This document shows, piece by piece, positions 51,409-59,330 of a DNA stretch of 64,000 bases. Each line of letters starts with the position of its first letter. The stretch's first letter is position 1. Origin of the DNA: Akkermansiaceae bacterium (GTDB lineage Bacteria; Verrucomicrobiota; Verrucomicrobiia; Verrucomicrobiales; Akkermansiaceae); assembly GCA_905182405.1 (NCBI GenBank), contig CAJJBQ010000001.1, positions 62,001 through 126,000 on the forward strand, read 5' to 3'. The notes below the pieces were generated by a model. It saw only the letters and a program-made list of their open reading frames with translations, ran no database searches and had not been told where the DNA came from. The position numbers and the translations under genes were made by a program.

Positions 51409-52083
51409 TTAGCCTCTCAGCGGAGAAAGCTGAATCGTGACGCGACGGTTAAGCTGACGTCCATTCGCGCTGCCGTTACTCGATACCGGCTCATCAGGTC
51501 CACGCCCGGTGACATTGAAGCGACGGAAGTCGACCCGTTGAGCCTTCAGGTAGTCGGCGACATTCGAAGCCCGGGTCTCCGAAAGGCGGTAGTTGTAACT
51601 GCGCCCGCCTACATTGTCGGTGTGACCAGTGACATCGACCAAGGTCTTGTTATACTTATTGACGACTCTCGCAACCGATCCGAGGACAGCAAAAAAGTCT
51701 GGGCTGATGCGCGCTTCGCCAGTTGGGAAAGTGACATCGCCCGGCATATTGAGAACTACCCAGTCACCTTGCCGCGAGATACTCACGCCCGTGCCTTGCA
51801 GCTCGACGCGAAGCTCAGCTTCCTGCTTGTCCATGTAGTTTCCGATTCCACCGCCAGCGAGAGCTCCAATTCCCGCTCCGAGAAGAGCGCGCTGACGGCT
51901 GTCAGTTCCACCGTCCCCGGTGAGCGCTCCGATTGCCGCGCCAAGCGCACCCCCAATGATGGCACCGTTGGTGGTCTTGGATGGTTGGTTTTTTCCGGTG
52001 TAGGGATTCACAGTCTGCTGGCATGAAGCAAGGGTCAGAGCCGCAACTAGAGAAGACACAATGGATTTCGCAGTGATTTGCAT
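51409..52083 (-). CDS. OmpA-family lipoprotein with glycine zipper (YiaD-like)
   Basis: A 224-residue lipoprotein with lipobox LASC at about 18-21. A glycine-zipper segment (NGAIIGGALGAAIGALTGDG, ALLGAGIGALAGGGIGNYMD) spans about 39-85. The OmpA domain occupies the rest: DVTFPTGEARISPDFF, VDVTGHTDNVGGRSYNYRLS, ETRASNVADYLKAQRVD and NGRQLNRRVTIQLSPL. It should anchor the outer membrane to peptidoglycan. A palindrome AAAGGTGA-T-TCACCTTT lies 34 bases upstream of its start (52117-52133). Confidence 0.92.
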   Translation of the reverse strand: MQITAKSIVSSLVAALTLASCQQTVNPYTGKNQPSKTTNGAIIGGALGAAIGALTGDGGTDSRQRALLGAGIGALAGGGIGNYMDKQEAELRVELQGTGVSISRQGDWVVLNMPGDVTFPTGEARISPDFFAVLGSVARVVNKYNKTLVDVTGHTDNVGGRSYNYRLSETRASNVADYLKAQRVDFRRFNVTGRGPDEPVSSNGSANGRQLNRRVTIQLSPLRG

Positions 52084-52116
52084 ATTTGTAAAATAGATCA
52101 GTTGGGCTGGAATGCA

Positions 52117-52133
52117 AAAGGTGATTCACCTTT
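52117..52133. promoter_or_regulatory. palindrome upstream of the OmpA lipoprotein gene
   Basis: AAAGGTGA and TCACCTTT are perfect inverted 8-mers separated by one base, 34 bases before the start of the OmpA lipoprotein gene. This could be an operator for a dimeric repressor. Confidence 0.35.
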
Positions 52134-52270
52134 GGACCAGAACGATGGCCAACAGTGCTGACCAAAACGAAGTCCGTGACAGCGCAAATCCCTCGTTTCC
52201 AAGCCTCCAAAAAAATAACCCTTTCCGTCAAAAGACAAGAGGGATTGAAAATTCCTAAGCGGTCTGTTTT

Positions 52271-52906
52271 TTACAGCGCTGAGATCGCGCGCCAGACTTG
52301 CTTGCGAATCTCGGGAAGATGGGGATTCCCGAGGTTACGCGATTGCACCGCTTCCACCACTTGATCTGCGACATAGCCAGCGAGCGCTTCTATGCGACCA
52401 AGCAGCTGATCCCCGCGATACTTCGCAAAGCTTAATCCCTGTATTAGTTCCGTGAGCGTCTCTTGTAGTGAGGACATCCTTTGAGCATCAAGTCCACTGA
52501 GCGGCTGATCCTCTTCACCCAGAAGAGGAGCCATCATCTCAAAGAAAGGCTCGGCCATGGTGTTCAGACGTTTGTATTCCTTCTCCGCTTCCACCAACTC
52601 AACCTTCAAGAAATTCATTCCTGTGAGGTTCTCTCGTAGAGATTCCTGAATGAGGTTGAACTCGCGTTCGCCAATCTGGCCACTTCCAATGACATCGCGG
52701 CAGCGATCCAGGCAGGCAGTCAGGGCGTGGTCGGGGATTTCATCGCAAGCGCGAACCACAAGAGTGGGTTCCTCAGCCTTAAAGCTTTCAGTCATCCGCT
52801 CAGTCAGAGAGCTGACGCGGGTCGCAACAGAGTCCTGGCCCACCGCAGTGTTTTGGTAACAGAAAGAGTTCTGTGACATCGTGAAGTTGGAATTGTGGTT
52901 CTTCAT
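52271..52906 (-). CDS. hypothetical alpha-helical protein
   Basis: A 211-residue soluble protein, without signal or membrane segment, predicted mostly helical (SSLTERMTESFKAEEPTLVV, LVEAEKEYKRLNTMAEPFFE, RMSSLQETLTELIQGLSFAK, YVADQVVEAVQSRNLGNPHL). The N-terminal 20 residues are Asn/Ser/Gln-rich. I recognise no family. It lies between the OmpA lipoprotein gene and a divergent winged-helix gene. Confidence 0.7.
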   Translation of the reverse strand: MKNHNSNFTMSQNSFCYQNTAVGQDSVATRVSSLTERMTESFKAEEPTLVVRACDEIPDHALTACLDRCRDVIGSGQIGEREFNLIQESLRENLTGMNFLKVELVEAEKEYKRLNTMAEPFFEMMAPLLGEEDQPLSGLDAQRMSSLQETLTELIQGLSFAKYRGDQLLGRIEALAGYVADQVVEAVQSRNLGNPHLPEIRKQVWRAISAL

Positions 52907-53041
52907 CGTAGCGTCGGTGTGTTTCTTTTTGGGTGCCGAATCAGCACTAGCAAAAAATTAGTCAAAACAGGGTCTCTCGACAAGGACATCTTAGATTTTT
53001 TCTAATTTTATTCCCTCGATATCAACCAAAGCTAATTAAAC

Positions 53042-53069
53042 TTGCGCAATTTTTTAAAAAAACTAGTAT
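53042..53069 (+). promoter_or_regulatory. possible sigma-70 promoter of the winged-helix gene
   Basis: TTGCGC (53042-53047), a 16-base AT-rich spacer and TAGTAT (53064-53069) lie just before the ATG at 53076. The leader would be extremely short, so this is a weak call. Confidence 0.3.
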
Positions 53070-53075
53070 TTATAC

Positions 53076-53561
53076 ATGGAACAGCCCTCCAAATTAGTAA
53101 ATCTCGCCGACGAGCTGTGGAAGCTTAGCACCGAAGAACTAGAGGGATTCCTTGAAGTAATCTCTAAGATTATTGAAACAAAAGCAATTCTGCGCAACAC
53201 GGCAGAGGGCAGCGCTACCAACCAGGATCGGGCTGCTGCCGATGATTTACGCGAAATTAGACGCGCCTTAGAGGATACTAATATTACGCTATCGGGTCCC
53301 GAGTCTGTCTTACTTGCCTCCTTTTATAAAGAGCTCGAAGGCGCCGAATCTCTCGACACCCGCGCCCTTAATATTACGCTCGATAGCTACGCCCGGAAGC
53401 CCTCGAACACCACAACCACGATCGAAAATCTCGAAAAAAAGGGCCACATTGAACTCATGAAAGGCGTAAACCCTCACGCTCATAAGACCTTCCGTCTCAC
53501 CGAGAGCGGAAAGAACGAGGGCCGCGCACTCCTCGATCGCATCGCACGAGCGAGCGGCTAA
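53076..53561 (+). CDS. winged-helix DNA-binding-like protein
   Basis: A 161-residue cytoplasmic protein. The N-terminal half is helical (LVNLADELWKLSTEELEGFL, DDLREIRRALEDTNITLSGP). Residues about 85-160 look like a MarR/PadR-type winged helix: a recognition region 'SYARKPSNTTTTIENLEKKG', then a wing 'HIELMKGVNPHAHKTFRLTE' and a final helix 'SGKNEGRALLDRIARASG'. Regulated genes are unknown. An AT-rich upstream region contrasts with the rest of the window. Confidence 0.65.
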   Translation: MEQPSKLVNLADELWKLSTEELEGFLEVISKIIETKAILRNTAEGSATNQDRAAADDLREIRRALEDTNITLSGPESVLLASFYKELEGAESLDTRALNITLDSYARKPSNTTTTIENLEKKGHIELMKGVNPHAHKTFRLTESGKNEGRALLDRIARASG

Positions 53562-53714
53562 CGCTAGTTTGTGCCCGCTCGCTAAATTAGTCTTCCCTGA
53601 GAGCATCTGAAATCACGGTAATTACCTCGATTTCACCTTTTAATAAGGAGCGCCTATCGCTATTCCTCCAGCGGCCTTCCGGCACAATCCTCATTCACCG
53701 CATCCCATAAGACC

Positions 53715-54995
53715 ATGCCTATCAAAATTGAAATGCCCAAGCTATCGGACACCATGGAAGAAGGCACCGTTGTCCGCTGGCTCAAGAAAGAAGGTGAAGA
53801 AGTCGAAATCGGTGACATCATCGCTGAGATCGAAACCGATAAGGCCACCATGGAAATGGAAGCTTTTGACGAAGGCACCCTTTCCTCAATCTCCGTGCCC
53901 GAAGGTGGCAGGGCCCCCGTCGGATCGGTCATCGCGATCCTCTTAGAAGACGGCGAGTCTACCGATGACTCTACCGCCGCACCCACCCCTGCTGCCAAAA
54001 CGCCGGCCGCTATTGCTGCTCCAGTTGCTGCTCCAGTTGCTGCTCCAGTTGCTGCTCCAGTTGCTGCTCCCACCGCTACCAATGATGGTGGACGTCTCAA
54101 AGTTTCTCCGCTCGCTCGTAAGATCGCCGCGGCCGAGGGCATCGACCTCTCGACGGTCACCGGCACCGGTCCTGGAGGTCGCATTGTTAAAACCGATCTC
54201 TCTGGCGCAGCTGCCTCGGCTCCTGCCGCGGCAACTCCTGCTCCCGTCGCCGCACCGACTCCCGCGAAGGCCGCACCGGTTCCTCTTTCCCCGGTCGCCT
54301 CCGGCGAAGACAAAAGGGTCGAGCTTTCCTCCATGCGGAAGATCATCGCCGGCCGTCTCCTCCTTTCCAAAACGACGATCCCCCACTTCTATCTTCACCT
54401 CGAGGTCGACGCGGCCCCGCTCATGGAATTACGCAAGCAGATCAATGCCCAGTCCGAAGCGTCCCACGGTAACAAGTATTCCGTGAACGACTTCGTCGTC
54501 AAAGCGCTCATCAACGCCTCCGTCGCCGTCCCCGAAGCCAATGCTTCTTTCAATGGCGACCACATCGTCCAGTTCGCCCACGTCGGCATCTCCGTCGCGA
54601 TCGCTGTTGAAGACGGTCTCGTCACGCCCGTCGTGAAGAACGCCGAGCAGAAGTCCCTCCTCCAGATCTCCAAGGAGATCAAGGAAATGGCCGTGCGCGC
54701 TCGCGACAAAAAACTCATGCCGAATGAATTCGATGGCGGCACCGTCACCATCTCGAACCTCGGCGCATGGGGTATCGAATCCTTCGATGCCATCGTCAAT
54801 CCACCGCAAGCAGCGATCCTCAGCGTCGGCGGCATCATCGAAAAGCCCGTCGTCAAAGATGGCGTGATCGTTCCCGGTCTCCGCATGAACCTCGGCGTCA
54901 GCTGCGACCACCGCGTCGTCGACGGAGCGGTCGCCGCGAAGTTCCTAGGCGAGATCAAGCGCCTCATCGAAAACCCAGCTCTTATGTTGGTGTAG
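53715..54995 (+). CDS. pyruvate dehydrogenase complex E2, dihydrolipoamide acetyltransferase
   Basis: A 426-residue acyltransferase. Lipoyl domain at about 1-80 with lipoylated Lys43 (EIETDKATMEMEA); Ala/Pro linker with four perfect 12-bp DNA repeats (APVA); peripheral-subunit-binding domain at about 130-165 (VSPLARKIAAAEGIDLSTVT); catalytic domain from about 195 with His399 and Asp403 in SCDHRVVDGA. It transfers acetyl groups to CoA in the core of the pyruvate dehydrogenase complex. E1 genes are not adjacent, so the complex is encoded at scattered loci or the partners lie outside the window. Confidence 0.93.
   Translation: MPIKIEMPKLSDTMEEGTVVRWLKKEGEEVEIGDIIAEIETDKATMEMEAFDEGTLSSISVPEGGRAPVGSVIAILLEDGESTDDSTAAPTPAAKTPAAIAAPVAAPVAAPVAAPVAAPTATNDGGRLKVSPLARKIAAAEGIDLSTVTGTGPGGRIVKTDLSGAAASAPAAATPAPVAAPTPAKAAPVPLSPVASGEDKRVELSSMRKIIAGRLLLSKTTIPHFYLHLEVDAAPLMELRKQINAQSEASHGNKYSVNDFVVKALINASVAVPEANASFNGDHIVQFAHVGISVAIAVEDGLVTPVVKNAEQKSLLQISKEIKEMAVRARDKKLMPNEFDGGTVTISNLGAWGIESFDAIVNPPQAAILSVGGIIEKPVVKDGVIVPGLRMNLGVSCDHRVVDGAVAAKFLGEIKRLIENPALMLV
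54015..54062. repeat. four 12-bp tandem repeats in the E2 linker
   Basis: GCTGCTCCAGTT occurs four times in a row with a partial fifth copy, encoding the AAPV linker of the E2 protein. Copy number may vary between strains. Confidence 0.9.
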
Positions 54996-55041
54996 TCGGT
55001 GGACTGAGATCGGATGACGAAGGTCAGAGCTTACGAATCTG

Positions 55042-55435
55042 ATGGGAGGCTCACAAATCAACTCGGCCAAGGAGCTTCAGGTCTATCAGATGGCCTACGC
55101 CCTCTAGATGGAGATCTACCAAATCACCAAATCATTTTCTCCCGAGGAGTGTTTCGCGCTCACCTCGCAAATCAGACGATCATCATGGTCCGTCACAATG
55201 AACCTCCAAGAAGCGTGGGCGAAGCGCCGCTACGAAGCTCACTTCATCTCAAAGCTGACCGATTGCGACGGCGAAAAATCAGAAACCGATACCTCTTTGG
55301 ATTTCGCAAAGGACTGCGCTAACCTCACTCTGGAAGCCCATCAAGCTCTGACCGAAATAAATCGATCGAATGCTCGGAGCCATGCTCAAGCAGCCAGAGA
55401 AGTGGGTCCTCAAACCCTGCCCTCCGCCCTCCCCC
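55042..55435 (+). pseudogene. four-helix-bundle (S23/IVP) pseudogene
   Basis: ATG 55042 reads MGGSQINSAKELQVYQMAYA then L and an in-frame TAG, then MEIYQITKSFSPEECFALTS, QIRRSSWSVTMNLQEAWAKR and RYEAHFISKLTDCDGEKSET, the S23/four-helix-bundle family. Near 55355 the frame must shift to read IDRMLGAMLKQPEKWVLKP, the expected C-terminus, which is in frame with the following rluE-like gene. So the gene has a nonsense codon and a frameshift. The parent family is found free-standing and in 23S rRNA intervening sequences; its function is unclear. Confidence 0.8.
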
Positions 55436-56011
55436 ATGCTCATCGCCTTTAACAAACCCTACGGTGTCCTCAGCCAGTTCAACACGAACCCCAATGAGGA
55501 AGAACAGCGGACTCTGAAGGAGTTCGGTTTTCCGCCGAAATGTCTCCCACTCGGGCGACTCGATATGGACTCGGAGGGACTCCTCCTTTTTACCGATGAG
55601 AAGCCGCTCGAGAACCGGCTTCTCCACCCGCGCTACAAGCACCGCCGCCGCTACCTCGTCCTCGTTGAAGGAGTTCCAGATGAGGAAGCACTCGATAAGC
55701 TCCGCAGCGGCACCATCGAAATCAAAGACTATCGCTGCCTCCCCTGCCGGGCCAAAGCTCTTAAACAAGCACCTGATTTCCCAGACCGTGAGCCACCAGT
55801 CCGCGTCCGCCAAAAAATCATCGACTCCTGGATCCGTCTCGAACTCCGGGAAGGCAAAAACCGACAAGTCCGCCGCATGACCGCCGCCGTCGGCTACCCC
55901 ACCCTCAGACTCATCCGTGAAGGCATCGGTACTTTCCCGCTCGGCGACCTACCACTCGGCACATGGAAAGAACTTACTGAGGAGGAACGCGACGCCGTCT
56001 TTTCGCGCTAA
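55436..56011 (+). CDS. rluE: 23S rRNA pseudouridine synthase, RluE/RsuA type
   Basis: I start at ATG 55436 (MLIAFNKPYGVLSQFNTNPN), giving 191 residues. The ATG at 55370 belongs to the decayed S23 gene fused in frame. Catalytic Asp43 is in GRLDMDSEGLLLFTDE. Further RsuA-family blocks are 'YKHRRRYLVLVEGVPDEEAL' and 'LREGKNRQVRRMTAAVGYPT' with 'LRLIREGIG'. There is no S4 domain, as in RluE, which modifies U2457 of 23S rRNA in E. coli. The exact target here is inferred. Confidence 0.88.
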   Translation: MLIAFNKPYGVLSQFNTNPNEEEQRTLKEFGFPPKCLPLGRLDMDSEGLLLFTDEKPLENRLLHPRYKHRRRYLVLVEGVPDEEALDKLRSGTIEIKDYRCLPCRAKALKQAPDFPDREPPVRVRQKIIDSWIRLELREGKNRQVRRMTAAVGYPTLRLIREGIGTFPLGDLPLGTWKELTEEERDAVFSR

Positions 56012-56105
56012 GCTCTCACTTCTCCTAAAAATACCGGGCCTGCGTCCTCACTCGGTCCCTTCTAGTTCAATCGAGAACTAACGCACTAAAGTGTCGCATT
56101 GCCGA

Positions 56106-56121
56106 GCAACGCCGACGTTGC
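56106..56121. terminator. short hairpin between convergent genes
   Basis: GCAACG-ccga-CGTTGC lies just beyond the sialidase-like stop, between convergent genes. There is no clear T tract, so it is only a candidate. Confidence 0.3.
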
Positions 56122-56134
56122 GGATCAAGCGCGG

Positions 56135-57304
56135 CTATTTTCCGTAGCCTGCATCCGTCTTGTTAGAACTTTCTTTCTTAGCGAACCACGCCATGGGAAT
56201 GATCGCTGCCTTCAGATGTATCTGCTTTCTGTTCCACGCGGGCCTAGCGTACATATATGTCAGGATTGCGTGGTCCTTCGTGAAGAAACAGTCAAGGTTG
56301 GTGTATTCTGCCTTGGGGTCATCGGCAATACGGCCGATGATTTTCCATGTCCCGCCAGCGTCAGATGAAACCGCGGCCGTCAATGGCGTCCGCTCGCCGA
56401 GATGATGATGCACCTTGACAAACTTGCTGCTGTTCCAGAAAAGGACGAGTTTGTTTGTTCCCGGCAGACGACGTATACACGTACAGGATTCACCGCCCTC
56501 AAGACCACTGGAAACCGCCTTCGACCAGGTCGCACCGCCATCGGACGACGTAGCGATGTAAGGTCCACCCAGTTGCGTCCGAAGAGACATAATGAGTTTA
56601 CCATCCTCCAACTCCGCGATCGACGCCTCCATAGCACCGCGCTTGGGCAGATCGAGCGCGTTCGATTTCTGCCAAGTCTTACCGTCGTCGTCACTGCGCA
56701 GACACCAGGCGGAGTTTTTCTGCTTCCACTGATTGCCTGTCCCTCCGTGAAACGGAAGGAGTAGGCGGCCCGTCTTCAGCTCCATTAGGCTGCTCGCGCC
56801 GCCTTGGAGCAACTGACCCTTCGACACTTTCCAAAGCGATTCTTGCTCGGTGAAGGTCTTGCCGTCGTCGGACGAGATAAAGAAACACATCGTGCTGCTT
56901 CCCCCGCTTTTGTGAGCACGAAGACAGTTCATCAGTAATTTTCCGGATCTCGTGCGCAGCAACCCCGGCGCCTGCACATTCATGTCACCCTCAGCAACAT
57001 CAATAAGCATACGAGGTTCCTTCCACGTGAGTCCGCCATCGGCGCTGATCTTCGACCAGATCCGACATGAACCATGATCACGACCGGCGTTCTTCCCTTT
57101 TTCGTACTTGTGATAGACAACCATCAGACGATTGTCCGCTAATTGAGCGATTGACGCCGTGTCGCTACGCGGGACGTCCGCCGTGGCCGGTTCGATCGTG
57201 ACGTGACGAACCATCGAATCAGCCGCTGTAGCCGCCACTGATCCTTTGGCAGCGATCAAGACGAAAACCAGCAGAGAAAGCGGGAAGGATGATGATCTTT
57301 TCAT
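56135..57304 (-). CDS. secreted sialidase-like (BNR/Asp-box) protein
   Basis: A 389-residue exported protein with signal peptide (to about 26). Several Asp-boxes are visible: SADGGLTW, SDDGKTF, SDDDGKTW, SSDGGATW and SSDAGGTW, the pattern of a six-bladed sialidase propeller. 'RTRSGKLLMNCLRAHKSGGS' and 'MELKTGRLLLPFHGGTG' resemble the exo-sialidase family found beside sulfatases and carbohydrate genes. I did not identify the full Arg triad of true sialidases, so the activity is uncertain. It stands alone and converges on rluE. Confidence 0.85.
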   Translation of the reverse strand: MKRSSSFPLSLLVFVLIAAKGSVAATAADSMVRHVTIEPATADVPRSDTASIAQLADNRLMVVYHKYEKGKNAGRDHGSCRIWSKISADGGLTWKEPRMLIDVAEGDMNVQAPGLLRTRSGKLLMNCLRAHKSGGSSTMCFFISSDDGKTFTEQESLWKVSKGQLLQGGASSLMELKTGRLLLPFHGGTGNQWKQKNSAWCLRSDDDGKTWQKSNALDLPKRGAMEASIAELEDGKLIMSLRTQLGGPYIATSSDGGATWSKAVSSGLEGGESCTCIRRLPGTNKLVLFWNSSKFVKVHHHLGERTPLTAAVSSDAGGTWKIIGRIADDPKAEYTNLDCFFTKDHAILTYMYARPAWNRKQIHLKAAIIPMAWFAKKESSNKTDAGYGK

Positions 57305-57518
57305 AGTTAGAAAATAGCGGATGCCTCAAGGGGAGCGACCTTATTTGAATCTTCCCTCATGATCCGCACGAAGTGAAAGCATCACCACTACTGGGCCCTC
57401 CTCACAGCCCCGAACAAAACACCTCGCTAAAATGCCGAAAAAATAGCAATTGGAAGTGGCGCAGACCTTAAGAATTGCTAATCTATCGAATAAATAGTCC
57501 ATTCAATCCGTTTAAAAA

Positions 57519-57836
57519 ATGATGAAAACACCCAAAATCCTCGTTGCCCTCCTCGCGGGTGGAGCCCTGGTCTCCTGCACGCAGACCCAACAAAAATATG
57601 GACTCGGTGGCGCTGCCGCCGGTGCCGCTGCCGGCGCTTATAATCCCGGAGGCGATTACCCCGTCCCACCACTAGCCCCAGTAGACAATTCAAACTACAA
57701 AGTAGCCACCCCCACAAACCGCCCTGGAATCGTAAGAAGCCCATACCCTCCTTTTACCGTGGTGAACGTTAGCGCGTTGAAGACAGGCGACCAAGCTCGC
57801 GTCCCTGGAAGTAACCTGATCTTCCTCGTGCCCTAA
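57519..57836 (+). CDS. small lipoprotein
   Basis: A 105-residue lipoprotein with lipobox LVSC at about 17-20. After the tether comes a short glycine/alanine zipper (YGLGGAAAGAAAGAYNPGGD), a Pro/Asn-rich middle, and a C-terminal stretch 'YPPFTVVNVSALKTGDQARV' then 'PGSNLIFLVP' that could form a small SH3-like or beta fold. I recognise no exact family; a periplasmic envelope role is likely. It is followed by a strong bidirectional terminator. Confidence 0.75.
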   Translation: MMKTPKILVALLAGGALVSCTQTQQKYGLGGAAAGAAAGAYNPGGDYPVPPLAPVDNSNYKVATPTNRPGIVRSPYPPFTVVNVSALKTGDQARVPGSNLIFLVP

Positions 57837-57854
57837 TACCACTCCGCATTTCCA

Positions 57855-57896
57855 ACCAAAAGCCCGCCACCGGAATTCTAGTGGCGGGCTTTTGGT
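57855..57896. terminator. bidirectional terminator
   Basis: A perfect 16-bp stem ACCAAAAGCCCGCCAC / GTGGCGGGCTTTTGGT with a 10-base loop and A/T-rich flanks on both strands lies between the small lipoprotein gene (plus) and the DUF1552 gene (minus). Confidence 0.92.
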
Positions 57897-57908
57897 CGGA
57901 AATTATCT

Positions 57909-59267
57909 CTAGATCCTCTTCAGCGATCCCGTGGAGTCGCCGAAGCTCTCTGTCTCCACTCCGAACTCATTGAGCATGCGGACGTAGAGGTTCGAAAGCG
58001 GAACTTCTTCCCGAAGATCGACGTGACGTCCCGGCGTGAAAGATCCGCCTCCATTACCCCCCACGATGATGGGAAGATCATCGTGATTATGACGGTTTCC
58101 GTCGGAAATTCCGCTGCCGTAAACGATCATCGAATTGTGGAGAAGTGACTTCCCGTCGACATCCTCGGTTTCCTTCATTTTCTGGAAAAAGTAAGCCAGC
58201 TGAGTAAGGTAATACTGATCGATCTTTTGGATTTTCTCCAAATTGTCCTTCTTCCCCTTGTGGTGCGAAATGTTGTGGTGGCCCTCGCCGACTCCGATGC
58301 TTTTGAAGTTCCGATTGCTACCATCGTGCGCCATCAAGAAGCTGGCGACGCGGGTGGAATCGGTTTGGAAACCAAGCACCATCATATCCATAATAAGACG
58401 CATGTGCTCGCCGTAGTCACTCGGCTGACCACTCGGCGCGGCCACCCCTGGATCCACTGAAGAACCAAAGGACTCCGCTTTTTCAATCCGCTGTTCCAGC
58501 TCGCGCACCCCCGTGAGATACTCATCGAGCTTCTGCTGGTCGTTACGCCCCAGGTGCTTATGCATCGCCTTGGCGTCGTCTGAGATGAAATCGAGGATCG
58601 ACTGCTGAGACGCGAGACGGCTCCGCATCCCCGTGGCCCGATCCTTGCCGGAACCACCGCCGAAGAGACGCTCAAAAACAAGCCGGGGATTCGACTCAGG
58701 CGTCATCGGCTGGTTCTCCGAGCGCCAAGAAAGATTGAACTGGTAGGCACAGGAATATCCGGAATCGCAGTTACCTGATTTACGAACACCATCGCAAGTC
58801 AGTTCCAGCGAGGAAAGTCGGGTCTCATCCTGAACCGCGCGAGCGGCGATCTGATCGACCGAGACCCCGACCTTGATATCAGAACCCGATGTTTTTCTGG
58901 CCCGTGCACCCGTCAGGAAAGTGGCATTGCTGCGTGCGTGATCGCCCGCTCCATCGGGACCAGCCGTGGCATGCTTATGCGAAAATCCGGTGAACACCTG
59001 GAAATCATCCTTGAGACCTTCGAGAGGAACCATGCTCTTCCCAAGCTCGAGGCCACTTCCAACCCCTTGTGGACGCCACTGCTCAACGTTCACCCCATTG
59101 GGAACCGTCAGATAAGCCATCCGCAGCGGCGCTCCGCTTGCGGTCTGCGCCACCGAGCCCGCTGTCGCTGCCATCAAAGGTCGCATCGACTCCAGAGCCG
59201 GTAGGCTGACAGCAGCACCAAGACCCCGGAGAAACCCGCGGCGATTGAGACCAGAATAAACACTCAT
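57909..59267 (-). CDS. DUF1552 family Tat-exported protein (second copy)
   Basis: A 452-residue protein with a Tat signal (LNRRGFLRGLGAAVSLPALE). DUF1552 features: 'LRMAYLTVPNGVNVEQWRPQ', 'VFTGFSHKHATAGPDGAGDH', 'LELTCDGVRKSGNCDSGYSC' and the end 'LLHNSMIVYGSGISDGNRHN' then 'HDDLPIIVGGN'. It lies 63 bases downstream of its DUF1592 partner, not overlapping it as in the first pair. Functions of both are unknown; they are probably surface partners. Confidence 0.9.
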   Translation of the reverse strand: MSVYSGLNRRGFLRGLGAAVSLPALESMRPLMAATAGSVAQTASGAPLRMAYLTVPNGVNVEQWRPQGVGSGLELGKSMVPLEGLKDDFQVFTGFSHKHATAGPDGAGDHARSNATFLTGARARKTSGSDIKVGVSVDQIAARAVQDETRLSSLELTCDGVRKSGNCDSGYSCAYQFNLSWRSENQPMTPESNPRLVFERLFGGGSGKDRATGMRSRLASQQSILDFISDDAKAMHKHLGRNDQQKLDEYLTGVRELEQRIEKAESFGSSVDPGVAAPSGQPSDYGEHMRLIMDMMVLGFQTDSTRVASFLMAHDGSNRNFKSIGVGEGHHNISHHKGKKDNLEKIQKIDQYYLTQLAYFFQKMKETEDVDGKSLLHNSMIVYGSGISDGNRHNHDDLPIIVGGNGGGSFTPGRHVDLREEVPLSNLYVRMLNEFGVETESFGDSTGSLKRI

Positions 59268-59330
59268 GTTCTTAGTTTACGCGCTTTTCAGGAAATTTCT
59301 CCAAAAAAATCCTGATCAAATAAGGAAAAT

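Noticed and set aside
53549..53583. 9-bp inverted repeat AGCGAGCGG/CCGCTCGCT after the winged-helix gene as a terminator
   Set aside because: The first arm lies inside the coding region, the loop is 17 bases and no T tract follows, so a terminator call is not supported.
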